A stretch of 64,000 nt of DNA from Limnoperna fortunei. Lineage: Eukaryota > Mollusca > Bivalvia > Mytilida > Modiolidae. Location: positions 96,328,805 to 96,392,804 of the forward strand of contig OX104111.1 of the NCBI GenBank assembly GCA_944474755.1. The letters are read 5' to 3'. Positions 45,200 to 58,900 of this stretch are shown piece after piece; the first letter of the stretch is position 1, and every line of letters starts with the position of its first letter. Position numbers and translations under genes: made by a program. A model generated the notes under the pieces. That model saw only the letters and a program-made list of their open reading frames with translations, did no database searches and was not told the origin of the DNA.

Positions 45200-48100
45200 C
45201 TTTCTGTCTACATGGTGTTATTGAATCTAATCTTAACTACCAAGGTAAGGGTTGAGTTCTTTCTGTCTACATGGTGTTATTGAATCTAATCTTAAATGCC
45301 AAGGTAAGGGTTGAGTTCTTTCTGTCTACATGGTGTTATTGAATCTAATCTTAACTGCAAATCCTTCTGCCTACATGGTGTTATTGAATCTAATCTTAAC
45401 TGCAAAGGTAAGGGTTGAATTCTTTCTGTCTACATGGTGTTATTGAATCTAATCTTTACTGCCAAGGTAAGGGTTGAGTTCTTTCTGTCTACATGGTGTT
45501 ATTGAATCTAATCTTAACTGCAAAGGTAAGGGTTGAGTTCTTTCTGCCTACATGGTGTTATTGAATCTAATCTTTACTGCCAAGGTAAGGGTTGAGTTCT
45601 TTCTGTCTACATGGTGTTATTGAATCTAATCTTAACTACCAAGGTAAGGGTTGAGTTCTTTCTGTCTACATGGTGTTATTGAATCTAATCTTAACTGCCA
45701 AGGTAAGGGTTGAGTTCTTTCTGTCTACATGGTGTTATTGAATCTAATCTTAACTACCAAGGTAAGGGTTGAGTTCTTTCTGCCTACATGGTGTTATTGA
45801 ATTTAATCTTTACTGCCAAGGTAAGGGTTGAGTTCTTTCTGTCTACATGGTGTTATTGAATCTAATCTTAACTGCAAAGGTAAGGGTTGAGTTCTTTCTG
45901 TCTACATGGTGTTATTGAATTTAATCTTAACTGCCAAGGTAAGGGTTGAGTTCTTTCTGCCTACATGGTGTTATTGAATCTAATCTTAACTACCAAGGTA
46001 AGGGTTGAGTTCTTTCTGTCTACATGGTGTTATTGAATTTAATCTTAACTGCCAAGGTAAGGGTTGAGTTCTTTCTGCCTACATGGTGTTATTGAATCTA
46101 ATCTTAACTGCCAAGGTAAGGGTTGAGTTCTTTCTGCCTACATGGTGTTATTGAATCTAATCTTAACTACCAAGGTAAGGGTTGAGTTCTTTCTGCCTAC
46201 ATGGTGTTATTGAATCTAATCTTTACTGCCAAGGTAAGGGTTGAGTTCTTTCTGCCTACATGGTGTTATTGAATCTAATCTTTACTGCCAAGGTAAGGGT
46301 TGAGTTCTTTCTGCCTACATGGTGTTATTGAATCTAATCTTTACTGACAAGGTAAGGGTTGAGTTCTTTCTGCCTACATGGTGTTATTGAATTTAATCTT
46401 AACTACCAAGGTAAGGGTTGAGTTCTTTCTGCCTACATGGTGTTATTGAATCTAATCTTAACTACCAAGGTAAGGGTTGAGTTCTTTCTGCCTACATGCA
46501 TGAATCTAATCTTAACTACCAAGGTAAGGGTTGAGTTCTTTCTGTCTACATGGTGTTATTGAATCTAATCTTTACTGCCAAGGTAAGGGTTGAGTTCTTT
46601 CTGCCTACATGGTGTTATTGAATCTAATCTTAACTACCAAGGTAAGGGTTGAGTTCTTTCTGCCTACATGGTGTTATTGAATCTAATCTTAACTGCCAAG
46701 GTAAGGGTTGAGTTCTTTCTGTCTACATGGTGTTATTGAATCTAATCTTAACTACCAAGGTAAGGGTTGAGTTCTTTCTGTCTACATGGTGTTATTGAAT
46801 CTAATCTTAACTACCAAGGTAAGGGTTGAGTTCTTTCTGCCTACATGGTGTTATTGAATCTTATCTTAACTACCAAGGTAAGGGTTGAGTTCTTTCTGCC
46901 TACATGGTGTTATTGAATCTAATCTTAACTGCCAAGGTAAGGGTTGAGTTCTTTCTGTCTACATGGTGTTATTGAATTTAATCTTAACTACCAAGGTAAG
47001 GGTTGAGTTCTTTCTGCCTACATGGTGTTATTGAATCTAATCTTAACTGCAAAGGTAAGGGTTGAGTTCTTTCTGCCTACAAGGTGTTATTGAATCTAAT
47101 CTTAACTACCAAGGTAAATGTTGAGTTCTTTCTGCCTACATGGTGTTATTGAATCTAATCTTAACTGCAAAGGTAAGGGTTGAGTTCTTTGTGCCTACAC
47201 GGTGTTATTGAATCTAATCTTAACTACCAAGGTAAGGGTTGAGTTCTTTCTGTCTACATGGTGTTATTGAATCTAATCTTAACTGCCAAGGTAAGGGTTG
47301 AGTTCTTTCTGCCTACATGGTGTTATTGAATCTAATCTTAACTGCAAAGGTAAGGGTTGAGTTCTTTCTGTCTACATGGTGTTATTGAATCTAATCTTAA
47401 CTACCAAGGTAAGGGTTGAGTTCTTTCTGCCTACATGGTGTTATTGAATCTAATCTTTACTGCCAAGGTAAGGGTTGAGTTCTTTCTGTCTACATGGTGT
47501 TATTGAATTTAATCTTAACTACCAAGGTAAGGGTTGAGTTCTTTCTGTCTACATGGTGTTATTGAATTTAATCTTAACTACCAAGGTAAGGGTTGAGTTC
47601 TTTATGTCTACATGTGTTATTGAATCTAATCTTAACTACCAAGGTAAGGGTTGAGTTCTTTATGTCTACATGTGTTATTGAATCTAATCTTAACTGCCAA
47701 GGTAAGGGTTGAGTTCTTTCTGCCTACATGTGTTATTGAATCTAATCTTAACTGCCAAGGTAAGGGTTGAGTTCTTTCTGTCTACATGGTGTTATTGAAT
47801 CTAATCTTAACTACCAAGGTAAGGGTTGAGTTCTTTCTGCCTACATGGTGTTATTGAATCTAATCTTTACTGCAAAGGTAAGGGTTGAGTTCTTTCTGTC
47901 TACATGGTGTTATTGAATTTAATCTTAACTACCAAGGTAAGGGTGGAGTTCTTTCTGTCTACATGGTGTTATTGAATCTAATCTTAACTGCAAAGGTAAG
48001 GGTTGAGTTCTTTCTGTCTACATGTGTTATTGAATCTAATCTTAACTACCAAGGTAAGGGTGGAGTTCTTTCTGCCTACATGGTGTTATTGAATTTAATC

Positions 48101-51100
48101 TTTACTGCCAAGGTAAGGGTTGAGTTCTTTCTGTCTACATGGTGTTATTGAATTTAATCTTAACTACCAAGGTAAGGGTTGAGTTCTTTCTGTCTACATG
48201 GTGTTATTGAATTTAATCTTAACTACCAAGGTAAGGGTTGAGTTCTTTCTGCCTACATGGTGTTATTGAATCTAATCTTAACTACCAAGGTAAGGGTTGA
48301 GTTCTTTCTGCCTACATGTGTTATTGAATCTAATCTTAACTGCCAAGGTAAGGGTTGAGTTCTTTCTGTCTACATGGTGTTATTGAATCTAATCTTAACT
48401 ACCAAGGTAAGGGTTGAGTTCTTTCTGCCTACATGGTGTTATTGAATCTAATCTTTACTGCCAAGGTAAGGGTTGAGTTCTTTCTGTCTACATGGTGTTA
48501 TTGAATTTAATCTTAACTACCAAGGTAAGGGTGGAGTTCTTTCTGTCTACATGGTGTTATTGAATCTAATCTTAACTGCAAAGGTAAGGGTTGAGTTCTT
48601 TCTGTCTACATGTGTTATTGAATCTAATCTTAACTACCAAGGTAAGGGTGGAGTTCTTTCTGCCTACATGGTGTTATTGAATTTAATCTTTACTGCCAAG
48701 GTAAGGGTTGAGTTCTTTCTGCCTACATGGTGTTATTGAATTTAATCTGAACTGGAAAGGTAAGGGTTGAGTTCTTTCTGCCTACATGGTGTTATTGAAT
48801 CTAATCTTTACTGCCAAGGTAAGGGTTGAGTTCTTTCTGCCTACATGGTGTTATTGAATCTAATCTTAACTGCAAAGGTAAGGGTTGAGTTCTTTCTGCC
48901 TACATGGTGTTACTGAATCTAATCTTTACTGCCAAGGTAAGGGTTGAGTTCTTTCTGTCTACATGGTGTTATTGAATCTAATCTTAACTGCAAAGGTAAG
49001 GGTTGAGTTCTTTCTGTCTACATGTGTTATTGAATCTAATCTTAACTACCAAGGTAAGGGTTGAGTTCTTTCTGCCTACATGGTGTTATTGAATTTAATC
49101 TTTACTGAAAAGGTAAGGGTTGAGTTCTTTCTGCCTACATGGTGTTACTGAATCTAATCTTTACTGCCAAGGTAAGGGTTGAGTTCTTTATGTCTACATG
49201 TGTTATTGAATCTAATCTTAACTACCAAGGTAAGGGTTGAGTTCTTTCTGCCTACATGGTGTTATTGAATTTAATCTTTACTGAAAAGGTAAGGGTTGAG
49301 TTCTTTCTGCCTACATGGTGTTACTGAATCTAATCTTTACTGCCAAGGTAAGGGTTGAGTTCTTTCTGTCTACATGGTGTTATTGAATCTAATCTTAACT
49401 GCAAAGGTAAGGGTTGAGTTCTTTCTGTCTACATGTGTTATTGAATCTAATCTTAACTACCAAGGTAAGGGTGGAGTTCTTTCTGCCTACATGGTGTTAT
49501 TGAATTTAATCTTTACTGCCAAGGTAAGGGTTGAGTTCTTTCTGCCTACATGGTGTTATTGAATTTAATCTGAACTGGAAAGGTAAGGGTTGAGTTCTTT
49601 CTGCCTACATGGTGTTATTGAATCTAATCTTTACTGCAAAGGTAAGGGTTGAGTTCTTTCTGCCTACAAGGTGTTATTGAATCTAATCTTAACTACCAAG
49701 GTAAGGGTTGAGTTCTTTCTGTCTACATGTGTTATTGAATCTAATCTTTACTGCCAAGGTAAGGGTTGAGTTCTTTATGTCTACATGTGTTATTGAATCT
49801 AATCTTAACTACCAAGGTAAGGGTTGAGTTCTTTCTGCCTACATGGTGTTATTGAATCTAATCTTAACTACCAAGGTAAGGGTGGAGTTCTTTCTGTCTA
49901 CATGGTGTTATTGAATTTAATCTTTACTGAAAAGGTAAGGGTTGAGTTCTTTCTGCCTACATGGTGTTACTGAATCTAATCTTTACTGCCAAGGTAAGGG
50001 TTGAGTTCTTTCTGTCTACATGGTGTTATTGAATTTAATCTTTACTGCCAAGGTAAGGGTTGAGTTCTTTCTGTCTACATGGTGTTATTGAATCTAATCT
50101 TTACTGCCAAGGTAAGGGTTGAGTTCTTTCTGCCTACATGGTGTTATTGAATCTAATCTTAACTACCAAGGTAAGGGTGGAGTTCTTTCTGTCTACATGG
50201 TGTTATTGAATTTAATCTTTACTGAAAAGGTAAGGGTTGAGTTCTTTCTGCCTACATGGTGTTACTGAATCTAATCTTTACTGCCAAGGTAAGGGTTGAG
50301 TTCTTTCTGTCTACATGGTGTTATTGAATCTAATCTTAACTGCAAAGGTAAGGGTTGAGTTCTTTCTGTCTACATGGTGTTATTGAATCTAATCTTAACT
50401 ACCAAGGTAAGGGTTGAGTTCTTTCTGTCTACATGGTGTTATTGAATCTTATCTTAACTACCAAGGTAAGGGTTGAGTTCTTTCTGCCTACATGGTGTTA
50501 TTGAATCTAATCTTAACTGCAAAGGTAAGGGTTGAGTTCTTTCTGTCTACATGGTGTTATTGAATTTAATCTTAACTGCCAAGGTAAGGGTTGAGTTCTT
50601 TCTGCCTACATGGTGTTATTGAATCTAATCTTAACTGCCAAGGTAAGGGTTGAGTTCTTTCTGCCTACATGGTGTTACTGAATCTAATCTTAACTACCAA
50701 GGTAAGGGTTGAGTTCTTTCTGTCTACATGGTGTTATTGAATTTAATCTTAACTACCAAGGTAAGGGTTGAGTTCTTTCTGTCTACATGGTGTTATTGAA
50801 TCTAATCTTAACTGCCAAGGTAAGGGTTGAGTTCTTTCTGTCTACATGGTGTTATTGAATCTAATCTTAACTGCAAAGGTAAGGGTTGAGTTCTTTCTGC
50901 CTACATGGTGTTATTGAATTTAATCTGAACTGGAAAGGTAAGGGTTGAGTTCTTTCTGCCTACATGGTGTTATTGAATCTAATCTTAACTACCAAGGTAA
51001 GGGTTGAGTTCTTTCTGCCTACATGGTGTTATTGAATTTAATCTGAACTGGAAAGGTAAGGGTTGAGTTCTTTCTGCCTACACGGTGTTATTGAATCTAA

Positions 51101-53500
51101 TCTTAACTACCAAGGTAAGGGTTGAGTTCTTTCTGTCTACATGGTGTTATTGAATCTAATCTTAACTGCCAAGGTAAGGGTTGAGTTCTTTCTGCCTACA
51201 TGGTGTTATTGAATCTAATCTTTACTGCCAAGGTAAGGGTTGAGTTCTTTCTGTCTACATGGTGTTATTGAATCTAATCTTAACTGCAAAGGTAAGGGTT
51301 GAGTTCTTTCTGTCTACATGTGTTATTGAATCTAATCTTAACTACCAAGGTAAGGGTTGAGTTCTTTCTGCCTACATGGTGTTATTGAATTTAATCTTTA
51401 CTGCCAAGGTAAGGGTTGAGTTCTTTCTGTCTACATGGTGTTATTGAATCTAATCTTAACTACCAAGGTAAGGGTTGAGTTCTTTCTGTCTACATGGTGT
51501 TATTGAATCTAATCTTAAATGCCAAGGTAAGGGTTGAGTTCTTTCTGTCTACATGGTGTTATTGAATCTAATCTTAACTGCAAATCCTTCTGCCTACATG
51601 GTGTTATTGAATCTAATCTTAACTGCAAAGGTAAGGGTTGAGTTCTTTCTGTCTACATGGTGTTATTGAATCTAATCTTTACTGCCAAGGTAAGGGTTGA
51701 GTTCTTTCTGTCTACATGGTGTTATTGAATCTAATCTTAACTGCAAAGGTAAGGGTTGAGTTCTTTCTGCCTACATGGTGTTATTGAATCTAATCTTTAC
51801 TGCCAAGGTAAGGGTTGAGTTCTTTCTGTCTACATGGTGTTATTGAATCTAATCTTAACTACCAAGGTAAGGGTTGAGTTCTTTCTGTCTACATGGTGTT
51901 ATTGAATCTAATCTTAACTGCCAAGGTAAGGGTTGAGTTCTTTCTGTCTACATGGTGTTATTGAATCTAATCTTAACTACCAAGGTAAGGGTTGAGTTCT
52001 TTCTGCCTACATGGTGTTATTGAATTTAATCTTTACTGCCAAGGTAAGGGTTGAGTTCTTTCTGTCTACATGGTGTTATTGAATCTAATCTTAACTGCAA
52101 AGGTAAGGGTTGAGTTCTTTCTGTCTACATGGTGTTATTGCATTTAATCTTAACTGCCAAGGTAAGGGTTGAGTTCTTTCTGCCTACATGGTGTTATTGA
52201 ATCTAATCTTAACTACCAAGGTAAGGGTTGAGTTCTTTCTGTCTACATGGTGTTATTGAATTTAATCTTAACTGCCAAGGTAAGGGTTGAGTTCTTTCTG
52301 CCTACATGGTGTTATTGAATCTAATCTTAACTGCCAAGGTAAGGGTTGAGTTCTTTCTGCCTACATGGTGTTATTGAATCTAATCTTAACTACCAAGGTA
52401 AGGGTTGAGTTCTTTCTGCCTACATGGTGTTATTGAATCTAATCTTTACTGCCAAGGTAAGGGTTGTGTTCTTTCTGCCTACATGGTGTTATTGAATCTA
52501 ATCTTTACTGCCAAGGTAAGGGTTGAGTTCTTTCTGCCTACATGGTGTTATTGAATCTAATCTTTACTGACAAGGTAAGGGTTGAGTTCTTTCTGCCTAC
52601 ATGGTGTTATTGAATTTAATCTTAACTACCAAGGTAAGGGTTGAGTTCTTTCTGCCTACATGGTGTTATTGAATCTAATCTTAACTACCAAGGTAAGGGT
52701 TGAGTTCTTTCTGCCTACATGCATGAATCTAATCTTAACTACCAAGGTAAGGGTTGAGTTCTTTCTGTCTACATGGTGTTATTGAATCTAATCTTTACTG
52801 CCAAGGTAAGGGTTGAGTTCTTTCTGCCTACATGGTGTTATTGAATTTAATCTTAACTACCAAGGTAAGGGTTGAGTTCTTTCTGCCTACATGGTGTTAT
52901 TGAATCTAATCTTAACTGCCAAGGTAAGGGTTGAGTTCTTTCTGTCTACATGGTGTTATTGAATCTAATCTTAACTACCAAGGTAAGGGTTGAGTTCTTT
53001 CTGTCTACATGGTGTTATTGAATCTAATCTTAACTACCAAGGTAAGGGTTGAGTTCTTTCTGCCTACATGGTGTTATTGAATCTTATCTTAACTACCAAG
53101 GTAAGGGTTGAGTTCTTTCTGCCTACATGGTGTTATTGAATCTAATCTTAACTGCCAAGGTAAGGGTTGAGTTCTTTCTGTCTACATGGTGTTATTGAAT
53201 TTAATCTTAACTACCAAGGTAAGGGTTGAGTTCTTTCTGCCTACATGGTGTTATTGAATCTAATCTTAACTGCAAAGGTAAGGGTTGAGTTCTTTCTGCC
53301 TACAAGGTGTTATTGAATCTAATCTTAACTACCAAGGTAAATGTTGAGTTCTTTCTGCCTACATGGTGTTATTGAATCTAATCTTAACTGCAAAGGTAAG
53401 GGTTGAGTTCTTTGTGCCTACACGGTGTTATTGAATCTAATCTTAACTACCAAGGTAAGGGTTGAGTTCTTTCTGTCTACATGGTGTTATTGAATCTAAT
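45200..53500 (+). repeat. 6.22-kb spaced duplication inside the array
   Basis: Landmarks at 45293, 46494, 47116 and 47194 (CTTAAATGCC, ACATGCATGAATC, GTAAATGTTGAG, TTTGTGCCTACACGG) recur at 51514, 52717, 53340 and 53415, an offset of 6221-6224 bp. Part of the block also resembles 20250-20500. Confidence 0.8.
47760..48930 (+). repeat. Ten-monomer higher-order repeat (588 bp), two copies
   Basis: The segment around 47885-48151 recurs at 48473-48739 with the same variant order; 588 bp is ten monomers less two single-base losses. Confidence 0.82.
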
Positions 53501-53779
53501 CTTAACTGCCAAGGTAAGGGTTGAGTTCTTTCTGCCTACATGGTGTTATTGAATCTAATCTTTACTGCCAAGGTAAGGGTTGAGTTCTTTATGTCTACAT
53601 GTGTTATTGAATCTAATCTTAACTACCAAGGTAAGGGTTGAGTTCTTTCTGCCTACATGGTGTTATTGAATCTAATCTTAACTACCAAGGTAAGGGTTGA
53701 GTTCTTTATGTCTACATGGTGTTATTGAATTTAATCTTTACTGAAAAGGTAAGGGTTGAGTTCTTTCTGCCTACATGGT

Positions 53780-54590
53780 GTTATTGAATTTAATCTTTAC
53801 TGAAAAGGTAAGGGTTGAGTTCTTTCTGCCTACATGGTGTTACTGAATCTAATCTTTACTGCCAAGGTAAGGGTTGAGTTCTTTCTGTCTACATGGTGTT
53901 ATTGAATCTAATCTTAACTGCAAAGGTAAGGGTTGAGTTCTTTCTGTCTACATGTGTTATTGAATCTAATCTTAACTACCAAGGTAAGGGTGGAGTTCTT
54001 TCTGCCTACATGGTGTTATTGAATTTAATCTTTACTGCCAAGGTAAGGGTTGAGTTCTTTCTGCCTACATGGTGTTATTGAATTTAATCTGAACTGGAAA
54101 GGTAAGGGTTGAGTTCTTTCTGCCTACATGGTGTTATTGAATCTAATCTTTACTGCCAAGGTAAGGGTTGAGTTCTTTCTGCCTACATGGTGTTATTGAA
54201 TCTAATCTTTACTGCCAAGGTAAGGGTTGAGTTCTTTCTGTCTACATGGTGTTATTGAATTTAATCTTTACTGAAAAGGTAAGGGTTGAGTTCTTTCTGC
54301 CTACATGGTGTTACTGAATCTAATCTTTACTGCCAAGGTAAGGGTTGAGTTCTTTCTGTCTACATGGTGTTATTGAATCTAATCTTAACTGCAAAGGTAA
54401 GGGTTGAGTTCTTTCTGTCTACATGTGTTATTGAATCTAATCTTAACTACCAAGGTAAGGGTGGAGTTCTTTCTGCCTACATGGTGTTATTGAATTTAAT
54501 CTTTACTGCCAAGGTAAGGGTTGAGTTCTTTCTGCCTACATGGTGTTATTGAATTTAATCTGAACTGGAAAGGCAAGGGTTGAGTTCTTT
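53780..54590 (+). repeat. Eight-monomer higher-order repeat (471 bp), two copies
   Basis: The frame at 53893-54081 recurs identically at 54364-54552; 471 bp is eight monomers less one base. The same motif is also found at 22186, 24425 and 49374. Confidence 0.82.
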
Positions 54591-55999
54591 CTGCCTACAT
54601 GGTGTTATTGAATCTAATCTTTACTGCCAAGGTAAGGGTTGAGTTCTTTCTGCCTACATGGTGTTATTGAATCTAATCTTTACTGCCAAGGTAAGGGTTG
54701 AGTTCTTTCTGTCTACATGGTGTTATTGAATCTAATCTTAACTGCAAAGGTAAGGGTTGAGTTCTTTCTGCCTACATGGTGTTATTGAATCTAATATTTA
54801 CTGCCAAGGTAAGGGTTGAGTTCTTTCTGTCTACATGGTGTTATTGAATTTAATCTTAACTGCCAAGGTAAGGGTTGAGTTCTTTCTGCCTACATGGTGT
54901 TATTGAATCTAATCTTAACTGCCAAGGTAAGGGTTGAGTTCTTTCTGCCTACATGGTGTTATTGAATCTAATCTTAACTACCAAGGTAAGGGTTGAGTTC
55001 TTTCTGCCTACATGGTGTTATTGAATCTAATCTTAACTGCAAAGGTAAGGGTTGAGTTCTTTCTGTCTACATGGTGTTATTGAATTTAATCTTAACTACC
55101 AAGGTAAGGGTTGAGTTCTTTCTGCCTACATGGTGTTATTGAATCTAATCTTAACTACCAAGGTAAGGGTTGAGTTCTTTCTGTCTACATGGTGTTATTG
55201 AATCTTATCTTAACTACCAAGGTAAGGGTTGAGTTCTTTCTGCCTACATGGTGTTATTGAATCTAATCTTAACTGCAAAGGTAAGGGTTGAGTTCTTTCT
55301 GTCTACATGGTGTTATTGAATTTAATCTTAACTGCCAAGGTAAGGGTTGAGTTCTTTCTGCCTACATGGTGTTATTGAATCTAATCTTAACTGCCAAGGT
55401 AAGGGTTGAGTTCTTTCTGCCTACATGGTGTTACTGAATCTAATCTTAACTACCAAGGTAAGGGTTGAGTTCTTTCTGTCTACATGGTGTTATTGAATTT
55501 AATCTTAACTACCAAGGTAAGGGTTGAGTTCTTTCTGTCTACATGGTGTTATTGAATCTAATCTTTACTGCCAAGGTAAGGGTTGAGTTCTTTCTGTCTA
55601 CATGGTGTTATTGAATCTAATCTTAACTGCAAAGGTAAGGGTTGAGTTCTTTCTGCCTACATGGTGTTATTGAATTTAATCTGAACTGGAAAGGTAAGGG
55701 TTGAGTTCTTTCTGCCTACATGGTGTTATTGAATCTAATCTTAACTACCAAGGTAAGGGTTGAGTTCTTTCTGCCTACATGGTGTTATTGAATTTAATCT
55801 GAACTGGAAAGGTAAGGGTTGAGTTCTTTCTGCCTACACGGTGTTATTGAATCTAATCTTAACTACCAAGGTAAGGGTTGAGTTCTTTCTGTCTACATGG
55901 TGTTATTGAATCTAATCTTAACTGCCAAGGTAAGGGTTGAGTTCTTTCTGCCTACATGGTGTTATTGAATCTAATCTTAACTGCAAAGGTAAGGGTTGA

Positions 56000-58900
56000 G
56001 TTCTTTCTGTCTACATGGTGTTATTGAATTTAATCTTTACTGCCAAGGTAAGGGTTGAGTTCTTTCTGTCTACATGGTGTTATTGAATCTAATCTTTACT
56101 GCCAAGGTAAGGGTTGAGTTCTTTCTGTCTACATGGTGTTATTGAATCTAATCTTAACTACCAAGGTAAGGGTTGAGTTCTTTCTGCCTACATGGTGTTA
56201 TTGAATCTAATCTTTACTGCCAAGGTAAGGGTTGAGTTCTTTCTGTCTACATGGTGTTATTGAATCTAATATTAACTACCAAGGTAAGGGTTGAGTTCTT
56301 TATGTCTACATGGTGTTATTGAATCTAATCTTTACTGCCAAGGTAAGGGTTGAGTTCTTTCTGTCTACATGGTGTTATTGAATCTAATCTTAACTACCAA
56401 GGTAAGGGTTGAGTTCTTTCTGTCTACATGGTGTTATTGAATCTAATCTTAACTACCAAGGTAAGGGTTGAGTTCTTTCTGCCTACATGGTGTTATTGAA
56501 TTTAATCTTTACTGCCAAGGTAAGGGTTGAGTTCTTTCTGCCTACATGGTGTTATTGAATTTAATCTGAACTGGAAAGGAAAGGGTTGAGTTCTTTCTGC
56601 CTACATGGTGTTACTGAATCTAATCTTTACTGCCAAGGTAAGGGTTGAGTTCTTTCTGCCTACATGGTGTTATTGAATCTAATCTTTACTGCCAAGGTAA
56701 GGGTTGAGTTCTTTCTGTCTACATGGTGTTATTGAATCTAATCTTAACTGCAAAGGTAAGGGTTGAGTTCTTTCTGCCTACATGGTGTTATTGAATCTTA
56801 TCTTTACTGCCAAGGTAAGGGTTGAGTTCTTTCTGTCTACATGGTGTTATTGAATTTAATCTTAACTGCCAAGGTAAGGGTTGAGTTCTTTCTGCCTACA
56901 TGGTGTTATTGAATCTAATCTTAACTGCCAAGGTAAGGGTTGAGTTCTTTCTGCCTACATGGTGTTATTGAATCTAATCTTAACTACCAAGGTAAGGGTT
57001 GAGTTCTTTCTGCCTACATGGTGTTATTGAATCTAATCTTAACTGCAAATTAAGGGTTGAGTTCTTTCTGTCTACATGGTGTTATTGAATTTAATCTTAA
57101 CTACCAAGGTAAGGGTTGAGTTCTTTCTGCCTACATGGTGTTATTGAATCTAATCTTAACTACCAAGGTAAGGGTTGAGTTCTTTCTGTCTACATGGTGT
57201 TATTGAATCTAATCTTAACTACCAAGGTAAGGGTTGAGTTCTTTCTGCCTACATGGTGTTATTGAATCTAATCTTAACTGCAAAGGTAAGGGTTGAGTTC
57301 TTTCTGCCTACACGGTGTTATTGAATCTAATATTAACTACCAAGGTAAGGGTTGAGTTCTTTCTGTCTACATGGTGTTATTGAATCTAATCTTAACTGCC
57401 AAGGTAAGGCTTGAGTTCTTTCTGCCTACATGGTGTTACTGAATCTAATCTTAACTACCAAGGTAAGGGTTGAGTTCTTTCTGTCTACATGGTGTTATTG
57501 AATTTAATCTTAACTACCAAGGTAAGGGTTGAGTTCTTTCTGTCTACATGGTGTTATTGAATCTAATCTTTACTGCCAAGGTAAGGGTTGAGTTCTTTCT
57601 GTCTACATGGTGTTATTGAATCTAATCTTAACTGCAAAGGTAAGGGTTGAGTTCTTTCTGCCTACATGGTGTTATTGAATTTAATCTGAACTGGAAAGGT
57701 AAGGGTTGAGTTCTTTCTGCCTACATGGTGTTATTGAATCTAATCTTAACTACCAAGGTAAGGGTTGAGTTCTTTCTGCCTACATGGTGTTATTGAATTT
57801 AATCTGAACTGGAAAGGTAAGGGTTGAGTTCTTTCTGCCTACACGGTGTTATTGAATCTAATCTTAACTACCAAGGTAAGGGTTGAGTTCTTTCTGTCTA
57901 CATGGTGTTATTGAATCTAATCTTAACTGCCAAGGTAAGGGTTGAGTTCTTTCTGCCTACATGGTGTTATTGAATCTAATCTTAACTACCAAGGTAAGGG
58001 TTGAGTTCTTTCTGCCTACATGGTGTTATTGAATCTAATCTTAACTGCCAAGGTAAGGGTTGAGTTCTTTCTGTCTACATGGTGTTATTGAATTTAATCT
58101 TAACTACCAAGGTAAGGGTTGAGTTCTTTCTGCCTACATGGTGTTATTGAATCTAATCTTAACTACCAAGGTAAGGGTTGAGTTCTTTCTGTCTACATGG
58201 TGTTATTGAATCTTATCTTAACTACCAAGGTAAGGGTTGAGTTCTTTCTGCCTACATGGTGTTATTGAATCTAATCTTAACTGCAAAGGTAAGGGTTGAG
58301 TTCTTTCTGTCTACATGGTGTTATTGAATTTAATCTTAACTGCCAAGGTAAGGGTTGAGTTCTTTCTGCCTACATGGTGTTATTGAATCTAATCTTAACT
58401 GCCAAGGTAAGGGTTGAGTTCTTTCTGCCTACATGGTGTTACTGAATCTAATCTTAACTACCAAGGTAAGGGTTGAGTTCTTTCTGTCTACATGGTGTTA
58501 TTGAATTTAATCTTAACTACCAAGGTAAGGGTTGAGTTCTTTCTGTCTACATGGTGTTATTGAATCTAATCTTTACTGCCAAGGTAAGGGTTGAGTTCTT
58601 TCTGTCTACATGGTGTTATTGAATCTAATCTTAACTGCAAAGGTAAGGGTTGAGTTCTTTCTGCCTACATGGTGTTATTGAATTTAATCTGAACTGGAAA
58701 GGTAAGGGTTGAGTTCTTTCTGCCTACATGGTGTTATTGAATCTAATCTTAACTACCAAGGTAAGGGTTGAGTTCTTTCTGCCTACATGGTGTTATTGAA
58801 TTTAATCTGAACTGGAAAGGTAAGGGTTGAGTTCTTTCTGCCTACACGGTGTTATTGAATCTAATCTTAACTACCAAGGTAAGGGTTGAGTTCTTTCTGT

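Noticed and set aside
22186..54552. 62-88 codon open frames starting MVLLNLI... in the satellite
   Set aside because: They arise only where 58-bp monomers shift the phase so that stops are skipped; 59 bp is not a multiple of three, the flanking monomers contain stops in every frame, and no frame is conserved.
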